From: Burkholderiales bacterium UBA1834
GTDB taxonomy: Bacteria > Pseudomonadota > Gammaproteobacteria > Burkholderiales > Burkholderiaceae_C
DNA length: 64,000 nt
Reading direction: 5' to 3'
Assembly (NCBI GenBank): GCA_002339015.1
Contig: DDJC01000043.1
Location: forward strand, 379-64,378
How positions within the stretch are numbered: the first letter of the stretch is position 1; the number at the start of each line of letters is the position of its first letter. Under the pieces are notes generated by a model. It saw only the letters and a list, made by a program, of their open reading frames with translations. It did not search any database and had not been told where the DNA came from. Shown one piece after another: positions 1 through 8,090 of the stretch. The position numbers were made by a program, and so were the translations under genes.

Positions 1-647
1 CGCTGGTCCACGTGTCGCCCGAGTTGGCTGCCAAAGTGGCCGACGGGCTCGGCATCCCCGTGCCTCCCGCCCTGCCGCGCGCGCTGGACAACCCGCCCAA
101 GCCTGAGGTGAAGACATCGCCGGCGCTGTCGCTCACCGCCTTGCCCGGCGAGGTGGGCATCCGCTCGCGCCAGGTAGGCATCGTGGTGGCCAATGGCATG
201 GACGGCGCGTCGGTGGCCGCCGTGGAGAAGGAACTGCGTGCCCAAGGCGCCATCCCGCGCCTGGTGAGCCTGCGACTGGGGCAGGTCACGGGCGTCAAAG
301 GCGACACCTTCGAGGTCAACGCCACGCTGGAGAACCACCCCTCCGTGCTGTTCGACGCCCTCGTGCTGCCCTGCGGTCAGGCCGCCATCGATACCCTGCT
401 TGGCGATGGCCATACGCTGGAGTACATCAAGGACCAGTACCGCCACTGCAAGCCCATCCTGGCGCTGGGCCTGTCGGAGCAGCTGCTGGCCAAGGCCGGC
501 ATTCCCGACACCCTGCCCGACGGACAGCCTGATGAGGCGCTGATCAAGGTGGTGCCGAGCAAGGTGGCCGCCGCGCTGCCGCTCTTCATTGCCCAGTTGG
601 CAGCGCATCGCTACACTCCCCGTGACAGCGATCCGCCCCGCGTGTGA
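1..647 (+). CDS. katE: Catalase HPII-type (KatE), C-terminal part only
   Basis: The gene enters from the left edge, so only the last 214 codons are visible; the frame is open from base 3. The visible part matches the C-terminal class I glutamine-amidotransferase-like (DJ-1/PfpI-type) domain that large-subunit clade 2 catalases carry behind the heme barrel. Recognisable pieces are the RQVGIVVANGMDG strand, the DALVLPCGQAA turn and a helix with HCKPILALG. In this family the domain helps form the stable tetramer, and the enzyme breaks hydrogen peroxide to water and oxygen in the cytoplasm. The catalytic heme domain lies outside the window, so activity cannot be judged. A stand-alone DJ-1-like protein is unlikely because the frame continues upstream with no start or ribosome-binding site in view. 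Confidence 0.85.
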   Translation, partial: LVHVSPELAAKVADGLGIPVPPALPRALDNPPKPEVKTSPALSLTALPGEVGIRSRQVGIVVANGMDGASVAAVEKELRAQGAIPRLVSLRLGQVTGVKGDTFEVNATLENHPSVLFDALVLPCGQAAIDTLLGDGHTLEYIKDQYRHCKPILALGLSEQLLAKAGIPDTLPDGQPDEALIKVVPSKVAAALPLFIAQLAAHRYTPRDSDPPRV

Positions 648-666
648 CCCCCTTGAGGAGACGCCC

Positions 667-999
667 ATGGCCCTGCCGCACCACGAACCCTGCAGCCCGA
701 TCGACATCACCCCGCTCGGCGGGCAGTTGGACGACGCGCAAAGCCACGCGTTGTTCAAATCAGAACAGCTTGAGGTGATGCGGGTGGTCTTGAAAGCCGG
801 CAAGTCCCTGCCCTCCCATCATGTCCAGGGCGAGGTGACGGTGCAGTGCATCGAAGGCCGGCTCGACGTGATGGTCACCGCTGGCGCCCGTACGCTGGAG
901 ATGGGTCAGATGCTCTACTTGCCCGCCATGGAGGAGCATGCCCTGCATGCGCTGGAGGACACCTCCGCGCTGGTGACGGTGGTACTGCAGCCGGCATGA
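667..999 (+). CDS. Small single-domain cupin protein
   Basis: A 110-residue protein with a single beta-barrel cupin pattern: a first motif around LPSHHVQGEVTVQCIEGRLD and a second around MGQMLYLPAMEEHALHALED, with histidines that could bind a metal. The start at 667 is chosen because GAGGAG lies 6-8 bases upstream; an earlier in-frame start would overlap the catalase gene. It follows katE by 19 bp and its stop overlaps the start of the next gene by four bases (ATGA), so all three may be co-transcribed. The substrate is unknown. Small cupins of this type are often sensors or storage-type proteins without a proven reaction. A link to oxidative stress is inferred only from the neighbour. Confidence 0.75.
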   Translation: MALPHHEPCSPIDITPLGGQLDDAQSHALFKSEQLEVMRVVLKAGKSLPSHHVQGEVTVQCIEGRLDVMVTAGARTLEMGQMLYLPAMEEHALHALEDTSALVTVVLQPA

Positions 1000-1472
1000 C
1001 GAAGACGCGCATTGTCGATCGGGCAAGGGCCGCGGCGCTCACATCCACAGGGCTTGCCGCCCTGGCGCTGCTGGCCGGCTGCCCGGATCGCCAGGAGGCC
1101 GTGAAGGCGCCCATCGTCGAGGCACGGGAACGAACCCTGACCCCGCTGGGCACGGTGGCCAGCGCCGCTGCGCCAGCCTCTGCGCCCGGTTCCGCGCCTC
1201 TGCCCGACCGCTGGCTCGGTCAATGGAACGGGCCCGAAGGCACCTTCCTCAGGCTGGCCGGCGGACAGGGCCGCTACGACATCACCATCCGGAACCTGGA
1301 CGGACCCCGCCCCTTCACCGGGCGGGCCGTCGGTGATCACATCGAGTTCGAGCGCGACGGCCACCTCGAAACACTTCGGGCTACCGACGGCCGCGCCACC
1401 GGCATGAAGTGGCTTGATGGCAAGAAGGACTGCCTGACGGTGCGTGCCAGCGAAGGGTATTGCCGCGACTGA
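996..1472 (+). CDS. Predicted lipoprotein of unknown function
   Basis: A 158-residue protein starting at the ATG that overlaps the previous stop codon (ATGA), which suggests translational coupling. The N-terminus has a basic stretch, a hydrophobic core and a lipobox LLAGC with the cysteine at about residue 29, so it should be lipid-modified and anchored to the outer or inner membrane. Then comes an alanine/proline-rich linker (about residues 50-70) and a compact C-terminal part with WLGQWNGPEGTFLRL and two late cysteines (in DCLTV and GYCRD) that could form a disulfide. The C-terminal part resembles small beta-barrel 'lipocalin-like' lipoproteins, but I do not recognise a named family. Role unknown. 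Confidence 0.7.
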   Translation: MTKTRIVDRARAAALTSTGLAALALLAGCPDRQEAVKAPIVEARERTLTPLGTVASAAAPASAPGSAPLPDRWLGQWNGPEGTFLRLAGGQGRYDITIRNLDGPRPFTGRAVGDHIEFERDGHLETLRATDGRATGMKWLDGKKDCLTVRASEGYCRD

Positions 1473-1570
1473 GCCTTCGCAGGCAAGCTCGCAAATCGGC
1501 TATGGTCTGCCTGATACACCCGGGGGCGCCAGCCGCGCCACATGCCCGGTGACCGATCACCTTTGCAGAC

Positions 1571-2983
1571 ATGGCCCTCACCGCTCTCATCCGACGACCG
1601 ATGCCCCACCTGATCCTGGCATGGGTGCCTGTGTTCGCCCTGCTGATGTCGAGCGGGGCCATCCAGGCTCGTGACCGTTGCGCAAGCAGCCAGCTCAGCC
1701 GTGCCGACCAGGCATTCTGTGCGGGCCAGCGCCTCAAGGACCTCGATGAGGCGATGGCGCGCGCGCTGCAGCTGGCCTTGGCCACCGTTTCCGACCCACA
1801 GGCCCTGAGGCAGCAGCAAGCGAAGTGGCTGCGCACCGTGCGCGACAAGTGCAGCGTGCACGATTGCCTGCTTCGCGTCTACCAGGCTCGAACCGCTGAG
1901 CTGGGCAAGCTGATCGCCACATCGGCCAACGTCACCGATCAGCCTCTGACCAACGACGAGGCCGAAGCCGTCTGCGGCGACCTGGCCGGTCTGGGCAACC
2001 GGCAGCGCCTGTCGGCGCAGGCCTTGCCCGGCATGGCCCAATGGCCCTTCGCAGACACCGCGCCGCCGAGCGATTCGGCCTTCACGCCGCAGGAAAAGAG
2101 CCGCCTGCAGGCGCAGGATCTGGGCTGGCCCGCCGACGCGCGCACCATCTACCTGTTGAAGCTGGCCCCGGGTGCGCCGCCCACCCGTTTTGCCACCTTC
2201 TTCACCGGGGGGACGTGCCCGGCCTACCAGACCTTCAACCTGCCCTATCTGCTGGATGCCGACCCCGGCGACCTGGGCATTGACAAGGTCTCCGAATCCG
2301 ACGAATCGATCCGCCTGGCCGCACTGGGCGGCAGCGACTACCCCATTCTCTACAAGGGCCGCCATTTCATCGTCAAGGCCGATCTGCGTGATCCCGACAG
2401 GGCCAGCATGATCTCCTGGGTCATGCCCAATGGCCGCACCCGCCCACTGTGCCTGCTCAAGAGCAGCAAGAGTCGGCTCGAAGTGGCTGCGGCACGCCAG
2501 GGCCGTGTCTGCAACGCCGTGGCGCGTGGCGAGGCGCGTCCACTCAAATGGCGTGATGCCACCGAGATGGCGCCGTTCAACCGCCGTCTGCAGGGCCACC
2601 GCGATGAATTCATCGCACGCTATGGCGATGATGCCGAGGACATCGCCCTGCTGCGCACGGACCTCGACCGCGATGGCAAGGCCGAGCGCATCGGACGTTT
2701 CCGGCACCTGTCCGGTGCGGGCTGCGGCAGCACCCAGGTGTGGTGGTCCGTTCTCGCCGGCGACCTCAAGGGCGTGCAGCGAGGTCCGCTCAACGATCAG
2801 CTGCAGTCTTTCGACGAAGGCGAGCTGGACATCTACAAGATCGACGGGCGCTTCTACATTGCGGGCTCACGCAAGGGGCAGCCGGGCCTGTTCCAGATCA
2901 ACCGCGGCAAAACCGAGCAGGTCTGCGAATTTCGCCAGACCACTATCACGCGTCCGACAAGGGTGTTCCCCTTGGCGCACTGA
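1571..2983 (+). CDS. Secreted protein with N-terminal LprI/DUF1311-like domain
   Basis: A 470-residue exported protein. Residues 1-34 form a signal peptide (basic start, hydrophobic HLILAWVPVFALLMSSGA, probable cut after IQA). Residues about 35-115 carry the four-cysteine pattern of the LprI / DUF1311 lysozyme-inhibitor-like family: CASSQLSRADQAFC at the start, QQQAKWLRTVRDKC in the middle and CLLRVYQARTAEL at the end. The remaining 350 residues are not recognised; they contain several isolated cysteines and a DLDRDGKAE stretch that resembles an EF-hand-like loop. The LprI domain suggests a periplasmic or surface role, perhaps defence against host or competitor lysozyme, but this is inferred. 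It stands alone, about 100 bp after the lipoprotein gene. An internal ATG at 1601 is a possible alternative start. Confidence 0.65.
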   Translation: MALTALIRRPMPHLILAWVPVFALLMSSGAIQARDRCASSQLSRADQAFCAGQRLKDLDEAMARALQLALATVSDPQALRQQQAKWLRTVRDKCSVHDCLLRVYQARTAELGKLIATSANVTDQPLTNDEAEAVCGDLAGLGNRQRLSAQALPGMAQWPFADTAPPSDSAFTPQEKSRLQAQDLGWPADARTIYLLKLAPGAPPTRFATFFTGGTCPAYQTFNLPYLLDADPGDLGIDKVSESDESIRLAALGGSDYPILYKGRHFIVKADLRDPDRASMISWVMPNGRTRPLCLLKSSKSRLEVAAARQGRVCNAVARGEARPLKWRDATEMAPFNRRLQGHRDEFIARYGDDAEDIALLRTDLDRDGKAERIGRFRHLSGAGCGSTQVWWSVLAGDLKGVQRGPLNDQLQSFDEGELDIYKIDGRFYIAGSRKGQPGLFQINRGKTEQVCEFRQTTITRPTRVFPLAH

Positions 2984-3065
2984 CGGTACTGACCAAATGC
3001 CATCCCCGAAGGCGGCCCAATTTCGCTGAACCCCTTCATTGCCTGAAATCTGACGCTGGATCAAT

Positions 3066-3093
3066 TCAAGATTTTTTCAGTTCAGTTCATTAA
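3066..3093 (+). promoter_or_regulatory. Possible flagellar sigma (FliA-type) promoter
   Basis: TCAAG at 3066-3070 is followed after 15 bases by TTCATTAA at 3086-3093. The spacing fits a sigma-28 promoter (TCAAG-N15-GCCGATAA), which chemoreceptor genes often use, but only five of eight bases of the -10 element agree. It lies 35 bp upstream of the chemoreceptor start. The call rests on the partial match plus the nature of the downstream gene. Confidence 0.3.
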
Positions 3094-3128
3094 CTGATTG
3101 TCGAAACCTCTACCAGGGGGATTCATCA

Positions 3129-4886
3129 ATGAAGTTCTTTGCCAAACTGCACATCGGTACCCGCCTGGGCGTCGCTTTCGTCACCTTGCTGGCCCTGATG
3201 CTGGCCATCATCGCCATCGCCAAGCTTGGCCTGAGCAGCATCGGCGGTGAAATCGATGCGCTGCTCCACGACCGCTACGTCAAGGTGCAGCTCGTCACCA
3301 GCATCGATCATGAGCTGAACCAGCAGGCCCGCTCCGCGCGCAATCTGCTCATCATGGACACGGCTGAAGAACGGGCACCCGACATCCAGCTGATCCAGGA
3401 AGCACGGGACAACATCCAGCGCCACTACGACAAGCTCCAGCCCCTGGTCACCAGCGAGCGGGGCAAGGCGTTGTTGGACAATGCGCTGAAGGAACGGGCC
3501 CAGTACGTGGCCGCGCTCGATCCCTTCCTGGAGATGGTCCGTCAGGGCGACATGGCGGCCGCCAAGGCTCAGTTGCTCGACAAGCTGCGTCCCGAGCAAC
3601 TCGATTACGTCAAGGCCCTGGGCGAACTCACCCATCAGCAGGAAACCCTGATGAACGCGGCCGGACAGGCCGCCACCGCACAGGTCAGGCAAGCCTCGCT
3701 CACGATGATCGGCGCGGCCGCCCTCGCCGTGCTGCTGGCTGCGGCGGCCGGGGTGCTGGTCACCCGTTCGGTGACGCGCCCCGTGCGTGAGGTGGTGAGC
3801 GCGCTCAACGCCGTGGCCCAGGGCGACCTGACCGTGGAGGTGACCGTGAACCGCGCCGATGAGATCGGCACCCTGCAGCAAGCCCTGGCCGACACGGTCA
3901 CTGGCTTGCGCAAGGTGGTGGCCGAGGTGCGCAGCGGCGTGGACTCCGTGACCACGGCCTCCAAGCAGATCGCCGCCGGCAACCAGGACCTGTCCAGCCG
4001 CACCGAGCAGCAGGCCTCCAGCCTGCAGGAAACCGCCAGTTCGATGGAAGAGATCACCGGCACCGTGCGTCACAGTTCCGACAACGCCCAGCAGGCCAGC
4101 CAGCTGGCAGCAGCAGCCTGCAACTCCGCGGGGCGTGGAGGTGACGTCATGCACCAGGTGGTCGACACCATGAACGCCATCACCGACAGCAGTACCCGCA
4201 TCGCCGACATCATCAGCGTCATCGATGGCATTGCCTTCCAGACCAACATCCTGGCGTTGAATGCGGCGGTGGAAGCCGCCCGTGCCGGTGACCAAGGCCG
4301 CGGCTTTGCCGTGGTGGCCGGTGAGGTGCGCACCCTGGCGCAGCGCAGCGCCGAAGCGGCCAAGGAGATCAAGGTCCTGATCAACGAATCGGTCACCAAG
4401 GTCGAGACCGGCAGCCGGCAGGTCACCGCGGCAGGCGCCGCCATGGACGAGATCGTCACCCAGGTGCGCAAGGTCAACGACCTGATCGGCGAGATCGCCA
4501 GCGCCGTGCGCGAGCAGAGCACGGGCATCGGACAGGTCAACCAGGCCGTCGCGCAAATGGACCAGGTCACGCAGCAGAACGCCGCGCTGGTTGAGGAGAG
4601 TGCCGCAGCGGCCGCCAGCCTGGCTCAGCAGGCACAGCGCCTGGCGGCCTCGGTGGCGGTGTTCAGGTTGCACCAAGGCGCCTCTCAGCCGGCAACAGCT
4701 CAGGCGCCGGCCGTAGGCAGGCCCACCAGCCCTGTACCGGCATCTCGGCAACGGGCCTCGGCGCCCTCCATGCTGGCTGCGCGGCCCAGTCCCAAGCTGG
4801 AGACTTCTGCCATTGGCGGCACCGGCGCTGCTCGCCCTCGACCCGAACCCGTGACGGCGGACCACGACGATTGGACCAGTTTCTGA
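3129..4886 (+). CDS. Methyl-accepting chemotaxis protein (Tar/Tsr-like)
   Basis: A 585-residue chemoreceptor with the classical layout: first membrane helix at about residues 10-32, a periplasmic four-helix-bundle (4HB_MCP) domain to about 185, a second membrane helix at about 190-212, HAMP at about 212-265, and a cytoplasmic signalling hairpin. The hairpin tip is clearly present (IAFQTNILALNAAVEAARAG, about residues 370-390). A 70-residue Ala/Pro-rich tail follows and ends in DWTSF, which fits the aromatic-x-x-aromatic pentapeptide used by receptors such as Tar and Tsr to tether CheR and CheB. It should relay ligand binding to CheA/CheW at a polar array. The ligand cannot be told from sequence. 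AGGGGG lies 9 bases before the start. No che genes are in the window. Confidence 0.95.
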   Translation: MKFFAKLHIGTRLGVAFVTLLALMLAIIAIAKLGLSSIGGEIDALLHDRYVKVQLVTSIDHELNQQARSARNLLIMDTAEERAPDIQLIQEARDNIQRHYDKLQPLVTSERGKALLDNALKERAQYVAALDPFLEMVRQGDMAAAKAQLLDKLRPEQLDYVKALGELTHQQETLMNAAGQAATAQVRQASLTMIGAAALAVLLAAAAGVLVTRSVTRPVREVVSALNAVAQGDLTVEVTVNRADEIGTLQQALADTVTGLRKVVAEVRSGVDSVTTASKQIAAGNQDLSSRTEQQASSLQETASSMEEITGTVRHSSDNAQQASQLAAAACNSAGRGGDVMHQVVDTMNAITDSSTRIADIISVIDGIAFQTNILALNAAVEAARAGDQGRGFAVVAGEVRTLAQRSAEAAKEIKVLINESVTKVETGSRQVTAAGAAMDEIVTQVRKVNDLIGEIASAVREQSTGIGQVNQAVAQMDQVTQQNAALVEESAAAAASLAQQAQRLAASVAVFRLHQGASQPATAQAPAVGRPTSPVPASRQRASAPSMLAARPSPKLETSAIGGTGAARPRPEPVTADHDDWTSF

Positions 4887-4950
4887 GAAAAGTCCAGGCC
4901 GTCGGGCCTCTGCATTGGCGGCCCCATGCGCTTCATCCACCACGCCAACC

Positions 4951-5553
4951 TCATCGGGCTGAGGCCACAACATGTGTCGGCGCCTGCGCCGTCCCGAAAG
5001 GCCGACTGACGAAGCGTGATCCCTGCAGCCCGAAGCGCCAAGGCATGTCCTTCGCTTTGGAAATGCCGATACGCACCCCCACCGCCACCTCAAGTGCCGC
5101 GGAGCATGGCTGCAGCTCAAAGGGCCACTCATCCAGCGCTAGCCCATCAAGGGCTCGGGTGACACCCAGCGCCTGACCCACCCGGCCGGGGCCGGAGCAC
5201 AGCAAGCGCTCGTCAAGCACACCGCGGCGGCCCTGCATCACCTCTATGCCTGCGGTGGGCTCCAAGGCTCGAATCAACACCCCGGCACCGTGGCCTGCCT
5301 CACGGCAGACCAGGTTGAGGCACCAATGGATGCCATAGGAGCGGTATACGTAGGCATGGCCAGGCGGGCCGAACATCGAGGCATTGCGCTCTGAACGCCC
5401 CCCATGACTGTGAGAAGCCGGATCCTCCACGTCATAGGCTTCAGTTTCAACAATCCGGCCGCCGACGCCATCAATGAGCAAGACCGTTCCGATCAAGGCT
5501 CGGGCCACGTCGATCGACGACGCGTCGAAGTTGATGCCGGCAAGGTGTTTCAT
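4951..5553 (-). CDS. mpg: 3-methyladenine DNA glycosylase (AAG/MPG family)
   Basis: A 200-residue protein of the AAG/MPG family, which removes 3-methyladenine, hypoxanthine and other damaged purines from DNA as the first step of base-excision repair. Family landmarks are the catalytic glutamate in GRIVETEAYDVEDPASHS, the NASMFGPPGHAYVYRSYG stretch that forms the active-site wall, and the GPGRVGQALG loop near the C-terminus. The start at 5553 gives the usual family length; a start at 5634 would add 27 residues with no family match. It is transcribed opposite to the chemoreceptor and converges with it, with about 64 bp between the stops. No Alk-operon partner is nearby. Confidence 0.92.
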   Translation of the reverse strand: MKHLAGINFDASSIDVARALIGTVLLIDGVGGRIVETEAYDVEDPASHSHGGRSERNASMFGPPGHAYVYRSYGIHWCLNLVCREAGHGAGVLIRALEPTAGIEVMQGRRGVLDERLLCSGPGRVGQALGVTRALDGLALDEWPFELQPCSAALEVAVGVRIGISKAKDMPWRFGLQGSRFVSRPFGTAQAPTHVVASAR

Positions 5554-5650
5554 GCCCGAAGTGTCCTGCAGATCAAGACACCAGGCAGAAGTTGGGCCAT
5601 TGCGGGATTCGGCAGCCTCGAGAGCGGCCTCCACTGCAGTCTTCTACAAT

Positions 5651-5729
5651 CATGACGGGTGCACATCGCATGTCGCGGTGAAGCAGGTTGTTTGCGATGG
5701 TCGGGCCGCCACGCAGGATGGATACGACC
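5651..5729 (+). promoter_or_regulatory. Structured nhaA leader, candidate cation riboswitch
   Basis: The leader in front of nhaA folds convincingly. CATCGCA at 5664-5670 pairs perfectly with TGCGATG at 5693-5699, enclosing a 22-base loop. GCGG within that loop (5675-5678) can pair with CCGC just downstream (5706-5709), giving a possible pseudoknot. The ribosome-binding region (AGGATGGA, 5715-5722) follows directly, so ligand-dependent folding could hide or expose it. Known precedent: nhaA genes in Proteobacteria can be preceded by the nhaA-I and nhaA-II RNA motifs, reported to sense lithium. I could not align this leader to either consensus from memory, so the class is inferred from position and fold. 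Confidence 0.45.
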
Positions 5730-7100
5730 ATGTCATTGCACCCTGCACGGCATACCTTGCCGCGTGCCCAGCTTCTCGCCGAACGCACCTTCTCCGCCCT
5801 GGGACGTTTTCTCCATATCGAAGCCGTCAGCGGCGTTGTCCTGCTGATCATGGCCGTGGCTGCGCTTTGGTGGGCGAACTCGCCAGTTGCCGCCAGCTAT
5901 GAAGCCCTCTGGCACATGCCTGTGTCCTTCGGTGTGGGCGAACTGGTGTTCTCCCAGTCCCTGCACTTCTGGATCAACGATGGCCTGATGACCATCTTCT
6001 TCCTGGTGGTCGGCATGGAGATCCGCAGGGAGATCCACGAGGGCGCATTGAGCAACGTGCGGCAGGCCGCGTTACCCATCGCCGCTGCGGTCGGTGGTGT
6101 CGCCGTCCCTGCCTTGATCTATCTGGCCTTCAATGCTCAGGCAGGTGCGCCGCAGGGCTGGGCGGTTCCCACGGCCACAGACATCGCTTTTGCGGTGGGC
6201 GTGCTTGCCATCCTGGGGCGCTCGATCCCGAGCAACCTGCGGATCTTCCTGCTCACCGTCGCCATCATCGACGATGTCATTGCGGTGCTGATCATCGCCT
6301 TTGTCTACTCTGGCGGACTCAACTATAGCGGCTTTGCCGTTGCGGGCGTTGGCCTGCTGATGGTCCTGGGGCTCCAGCGCATCGGCATCTGGACGGCCTA
6401 TGCGTATGTGATACCTGGAGCGGTTCTGTGGTCAGGTCTGCTGATGACGGGTGCCCATCCGACGCTGGCGGGGGTGGTGCTTGGGTTGATGACCCCCGTC
6501 GTATCCGTGCCCATGCGGGAGCGGCCAGTGGAGATGCTGACCCGCATCGCTCGGGACATTGCTCAAGGGGGGCAGGCGGGGCAACGTGCGGCAGGCACGG
6601 ACTGGCCGCTTCGGGACCTCAAAGTGGCGCATCGCGAGCTATTGCCCCCGGTCGTTCGCGTCCAGCAGGCACTGCATCCGTTCGTGGCTTATGGGGTCAT
6701 GCCCTTGTTCGCGCTGGCGAATGCCGGTGTCAGCCTGAAGGGTCTGGCCTTGTCCACGGACAGCGCGAGTGCCGTGATGATGGGGGTGGCTGCGGCGCTG
6801 GTGCTTGGCAAGCCGCTGGGTGTCCTGGCCGCCAGCTGGCTGGCTGTGAAAGCGGGATGGTGCCGCCTGCCCCAAGGGGTTTCTTGGGCAGGCATCGGCT
6901 TGGTAGGGCTGCTGGCGGGCATCGGGTTCACCATGTCCATCTTCATTGCCATGCTGGCCTTCTCAGACCCGGCCCTTCTCAGCGCGGCAAAGATCGGTGT
7001 CCTTGCTGGCTCAGCCGTGTCAGCCGGCCTGGGACTGGCCTGGGGCGCGGCCTATCTTGCCAGCGAACGGGGCGCCCGGCCCCGTGGTGCGAATGCCTAG
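5730..7100 (+). CDS. nhaA: Na+/H+ antiporter NhaA
   Basis: An integral membrane antiporter (456 residues from this start) that exchanges cytoplasmic Na+ or Li+ for H+. About twelve hydrophobic helices are visible. Family signatures include TATDIAFAVGVLAILG and the ion-binding pair of aspartates in the discontinuous helix (LLTVAIIDDVIAVLIIAF), equivalent to Asp163/Asp164 of the E. coli enzyme. A hydrophilic N-terminal extension of about 30 residues precedes the first helix, and a loop of about 35 residues (around EMLTRIARDIAQGGQAGQRA) is inserted mid-protein. The start is chosen because AGGATGGA sits 8-15 bases upstream; in-frame alternatives at 5688 (TTG), 5697 and 5718 fall inside the structured leader. 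Likely controlled by that leader. Confidence 0.93.
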   Translation: MSLHPARHTLPRAQLLAERTFSALGRFLHIEAVSGVVLLIMAVAALWWANSPVAASYEALWHMPVSFGVGELVFSQSLHFWINDGLMTIFFLVVGMEIRREIHEGALSNVRQAALPIAAAVGGVAVPALIYLAFNAQAGAPQGWAVPTATDIAFAVGVLAILGRSIPSNLRIFLLTVAIIDDVIAVLIIAFVYSGGLNYSGFAVAGVGLLMVLGLQRIGIWTAYAYVIPGAVLWSGLLMTGAHPTLAGVVLGLMTPVVSVPMRERPVEMLTRIARDIAQGGQAGQRAAGTDWPLRDLKVAHRELLPPVVRVQQALHPFVAYGVMPLFALANAGVSLKGLALSTDSASAVMMGVAAALVLGKPLGVLAASWLAVKAGWCRLPQGVSWAGIGLVGLLAGIGFTMSIFIAMLAFSDPALLSAAKIGVLAGSAVSAGLGLAWGAAYLASERGARPRGANA

Positions 7101-7443
7101 TCATGGGAAAGCCATCACGGAGGATTCTGTCGGCATGTCACCCCCCAGGATGGGAGACGGCGACAAGACCGGTGAGGGCACGCCAGCCCACATCGTGAGC
7201 CGCTGTCGATAATGGAAGGGCGATGGTCCATAGCCTCCGAACCATGGGGCCCCGGGGCAAACACCAGGGCCCCGTGTTCCTTTGCGACACTTGGGCAAAA
7301 GGAGCTTTGGCCAAGCCACGACAGAAGCCGCATGGCGCACAAGGTGCGCCGATTGCTCAGTTTGCAAGTTGAGTCTGTGCCGCTGTACCGGAAACCAACA
7401 CCGCAGCCATGGCACTGGCCGGAACCCTAAAGCAGCGCCAGCC
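7101..7443. other. Intergenic stretch with hairpins, no gene seen
   Basis: No reading frame here has a ribosome-binding site or a recognisable product. Besides the GC-rich hairpin at 7243-7276, a second perfect stem occurs (GGCGCAC at 7334-7340 with GTGCGCC at 7344-7350, loop of three bases) without a thymine tract on either strand. The stretch separates nhaA from a small minus-strand gene. Confidence 0.5.
7243..7283 (+). terminator. Possible terminator downstream of nhaA
   Basis: CATGGGGCCC (7243-7252) pairs with GGGCCCCGTG (7267-7276) with one wobble, leaving a 14-base loop, followed by TTCCTTT. The stem is strong but the thymine tract is broken, so termination efficiency is uncertain. It lies about 140 bp after the nhaA stop. 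Confidence 0.35.
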
Positions 7444-7680
7444 TCACTGGATTCGGGCAATGAGGCCCTGATGCTCCAGGTCACCCACCACCTCATCCGA
7501 CAAGGTTTGGTCAACGCAGAGCAACTCGAGCAACCACGCTGTCGGAGTGAACCCGTTGACGATTCTCAGGAGCCTTGCCTGCTGTGAATTCAGGTCAATG
7601 TCCGTCCGTAAAACAGCAGCTTGACCTTTGACCGTGCGTGTATGCACCGTGCAAGCGGATGATAGCTGCTGCTGATTCAT
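7444..7680 (-). CDS. Small protein of unknown function, possible winged helix
   Basis: A 78-residue protein. The start at 7680 is supported by GGAG five bases upstream; a start at 7704 would remove this spacing. Residues about 33-78 form predicted helices and a turn (LNSQQARLLRIVNGFTP, then LLELLCVDQTLSDEVVGDLE and HQGLIARIQ) that resemble the small winged-helix modules found at the ends of some bacterial regulators. The N-terminal 30 residues are polar. No partner gene is adjacent, and I do not recognise a named family. It is plausibly expressed, because its composition and start context are gene-like, but the function is unknown. Confidence 0.5.
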   Translation of the reverse strand: MNQQQLSSACTVHTRTVKGQAAVLRTDIDLNSQQARLLRIVNGFTPTAWLLELLCVDQTLSDEVVGDLEHQGLIARIQ

Positions 7681-8090
7681 GATTGCTCCGGGGAGGTTGG
7701 ACACCTGATCGACATTGAAGCTTCCCGTAGCACATACTGAAAGGCCCCAATCAGGTGGAAGCCAGTCCGATAGAACTGATGCCCCCTTGGACAGGTTGAG
7801 CCAAACGGCCTACACAATCAAAGGCGTTGCACCTGGCGGGATGTCGGGCCTGGCGCTCCGCGCGCCGCTATCGGCAGATCGGGTACTGAGCCAAGCATTT
7901 CCACATGGCCCCCTCAATCCAACGGGAGCCGTTCGGACGACGCCTGCCAAGCTGAAAACCGCGAGGCTCACAGGCAAGGCCCGCATGGCGACTTGTCAAG
8001 CCACAGGGGAACCAGATGACCCATGAGCCGGACGCACCCATGTCATTGCCTGCGCGTCGAATCAGACGGGTGTAATGCAAGGAGCATGCG
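7681..8090. other. 410-bp gap with no supported gene
   Basis: One plus-strand frame is open here (7715-8026) but it starts with a rare codon, has no ribosome-binding site and gives an unrecognisable Pro/Thr/Arg-rich product. Nothing else was seen. Together with the decayed gene that follows, the stretch looks like degenerating sequence between two stable blocks. Confidence 0.5.

Noticed and set aside
3126..5132. Long open minus-strand frame of 668 codons opposite the chemoreceptor
   Set aside because: It mirrors the coding phase of a clear gene in GC-rich DNA. The product is His/Gly/Leu-rich with no recognisable domain and no ribosome-binding site.
7334..7350. Perfect 7-bp hairpin considered as terminator
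   Set aside because: Loop of only three bases and no thymine tract on either strand.
7715..8026. 103-codon plus-strand frame in a gene-poor stretch
   Set aside because: Rare start codon, no ribosome-binding site, atypical composition and no family match.
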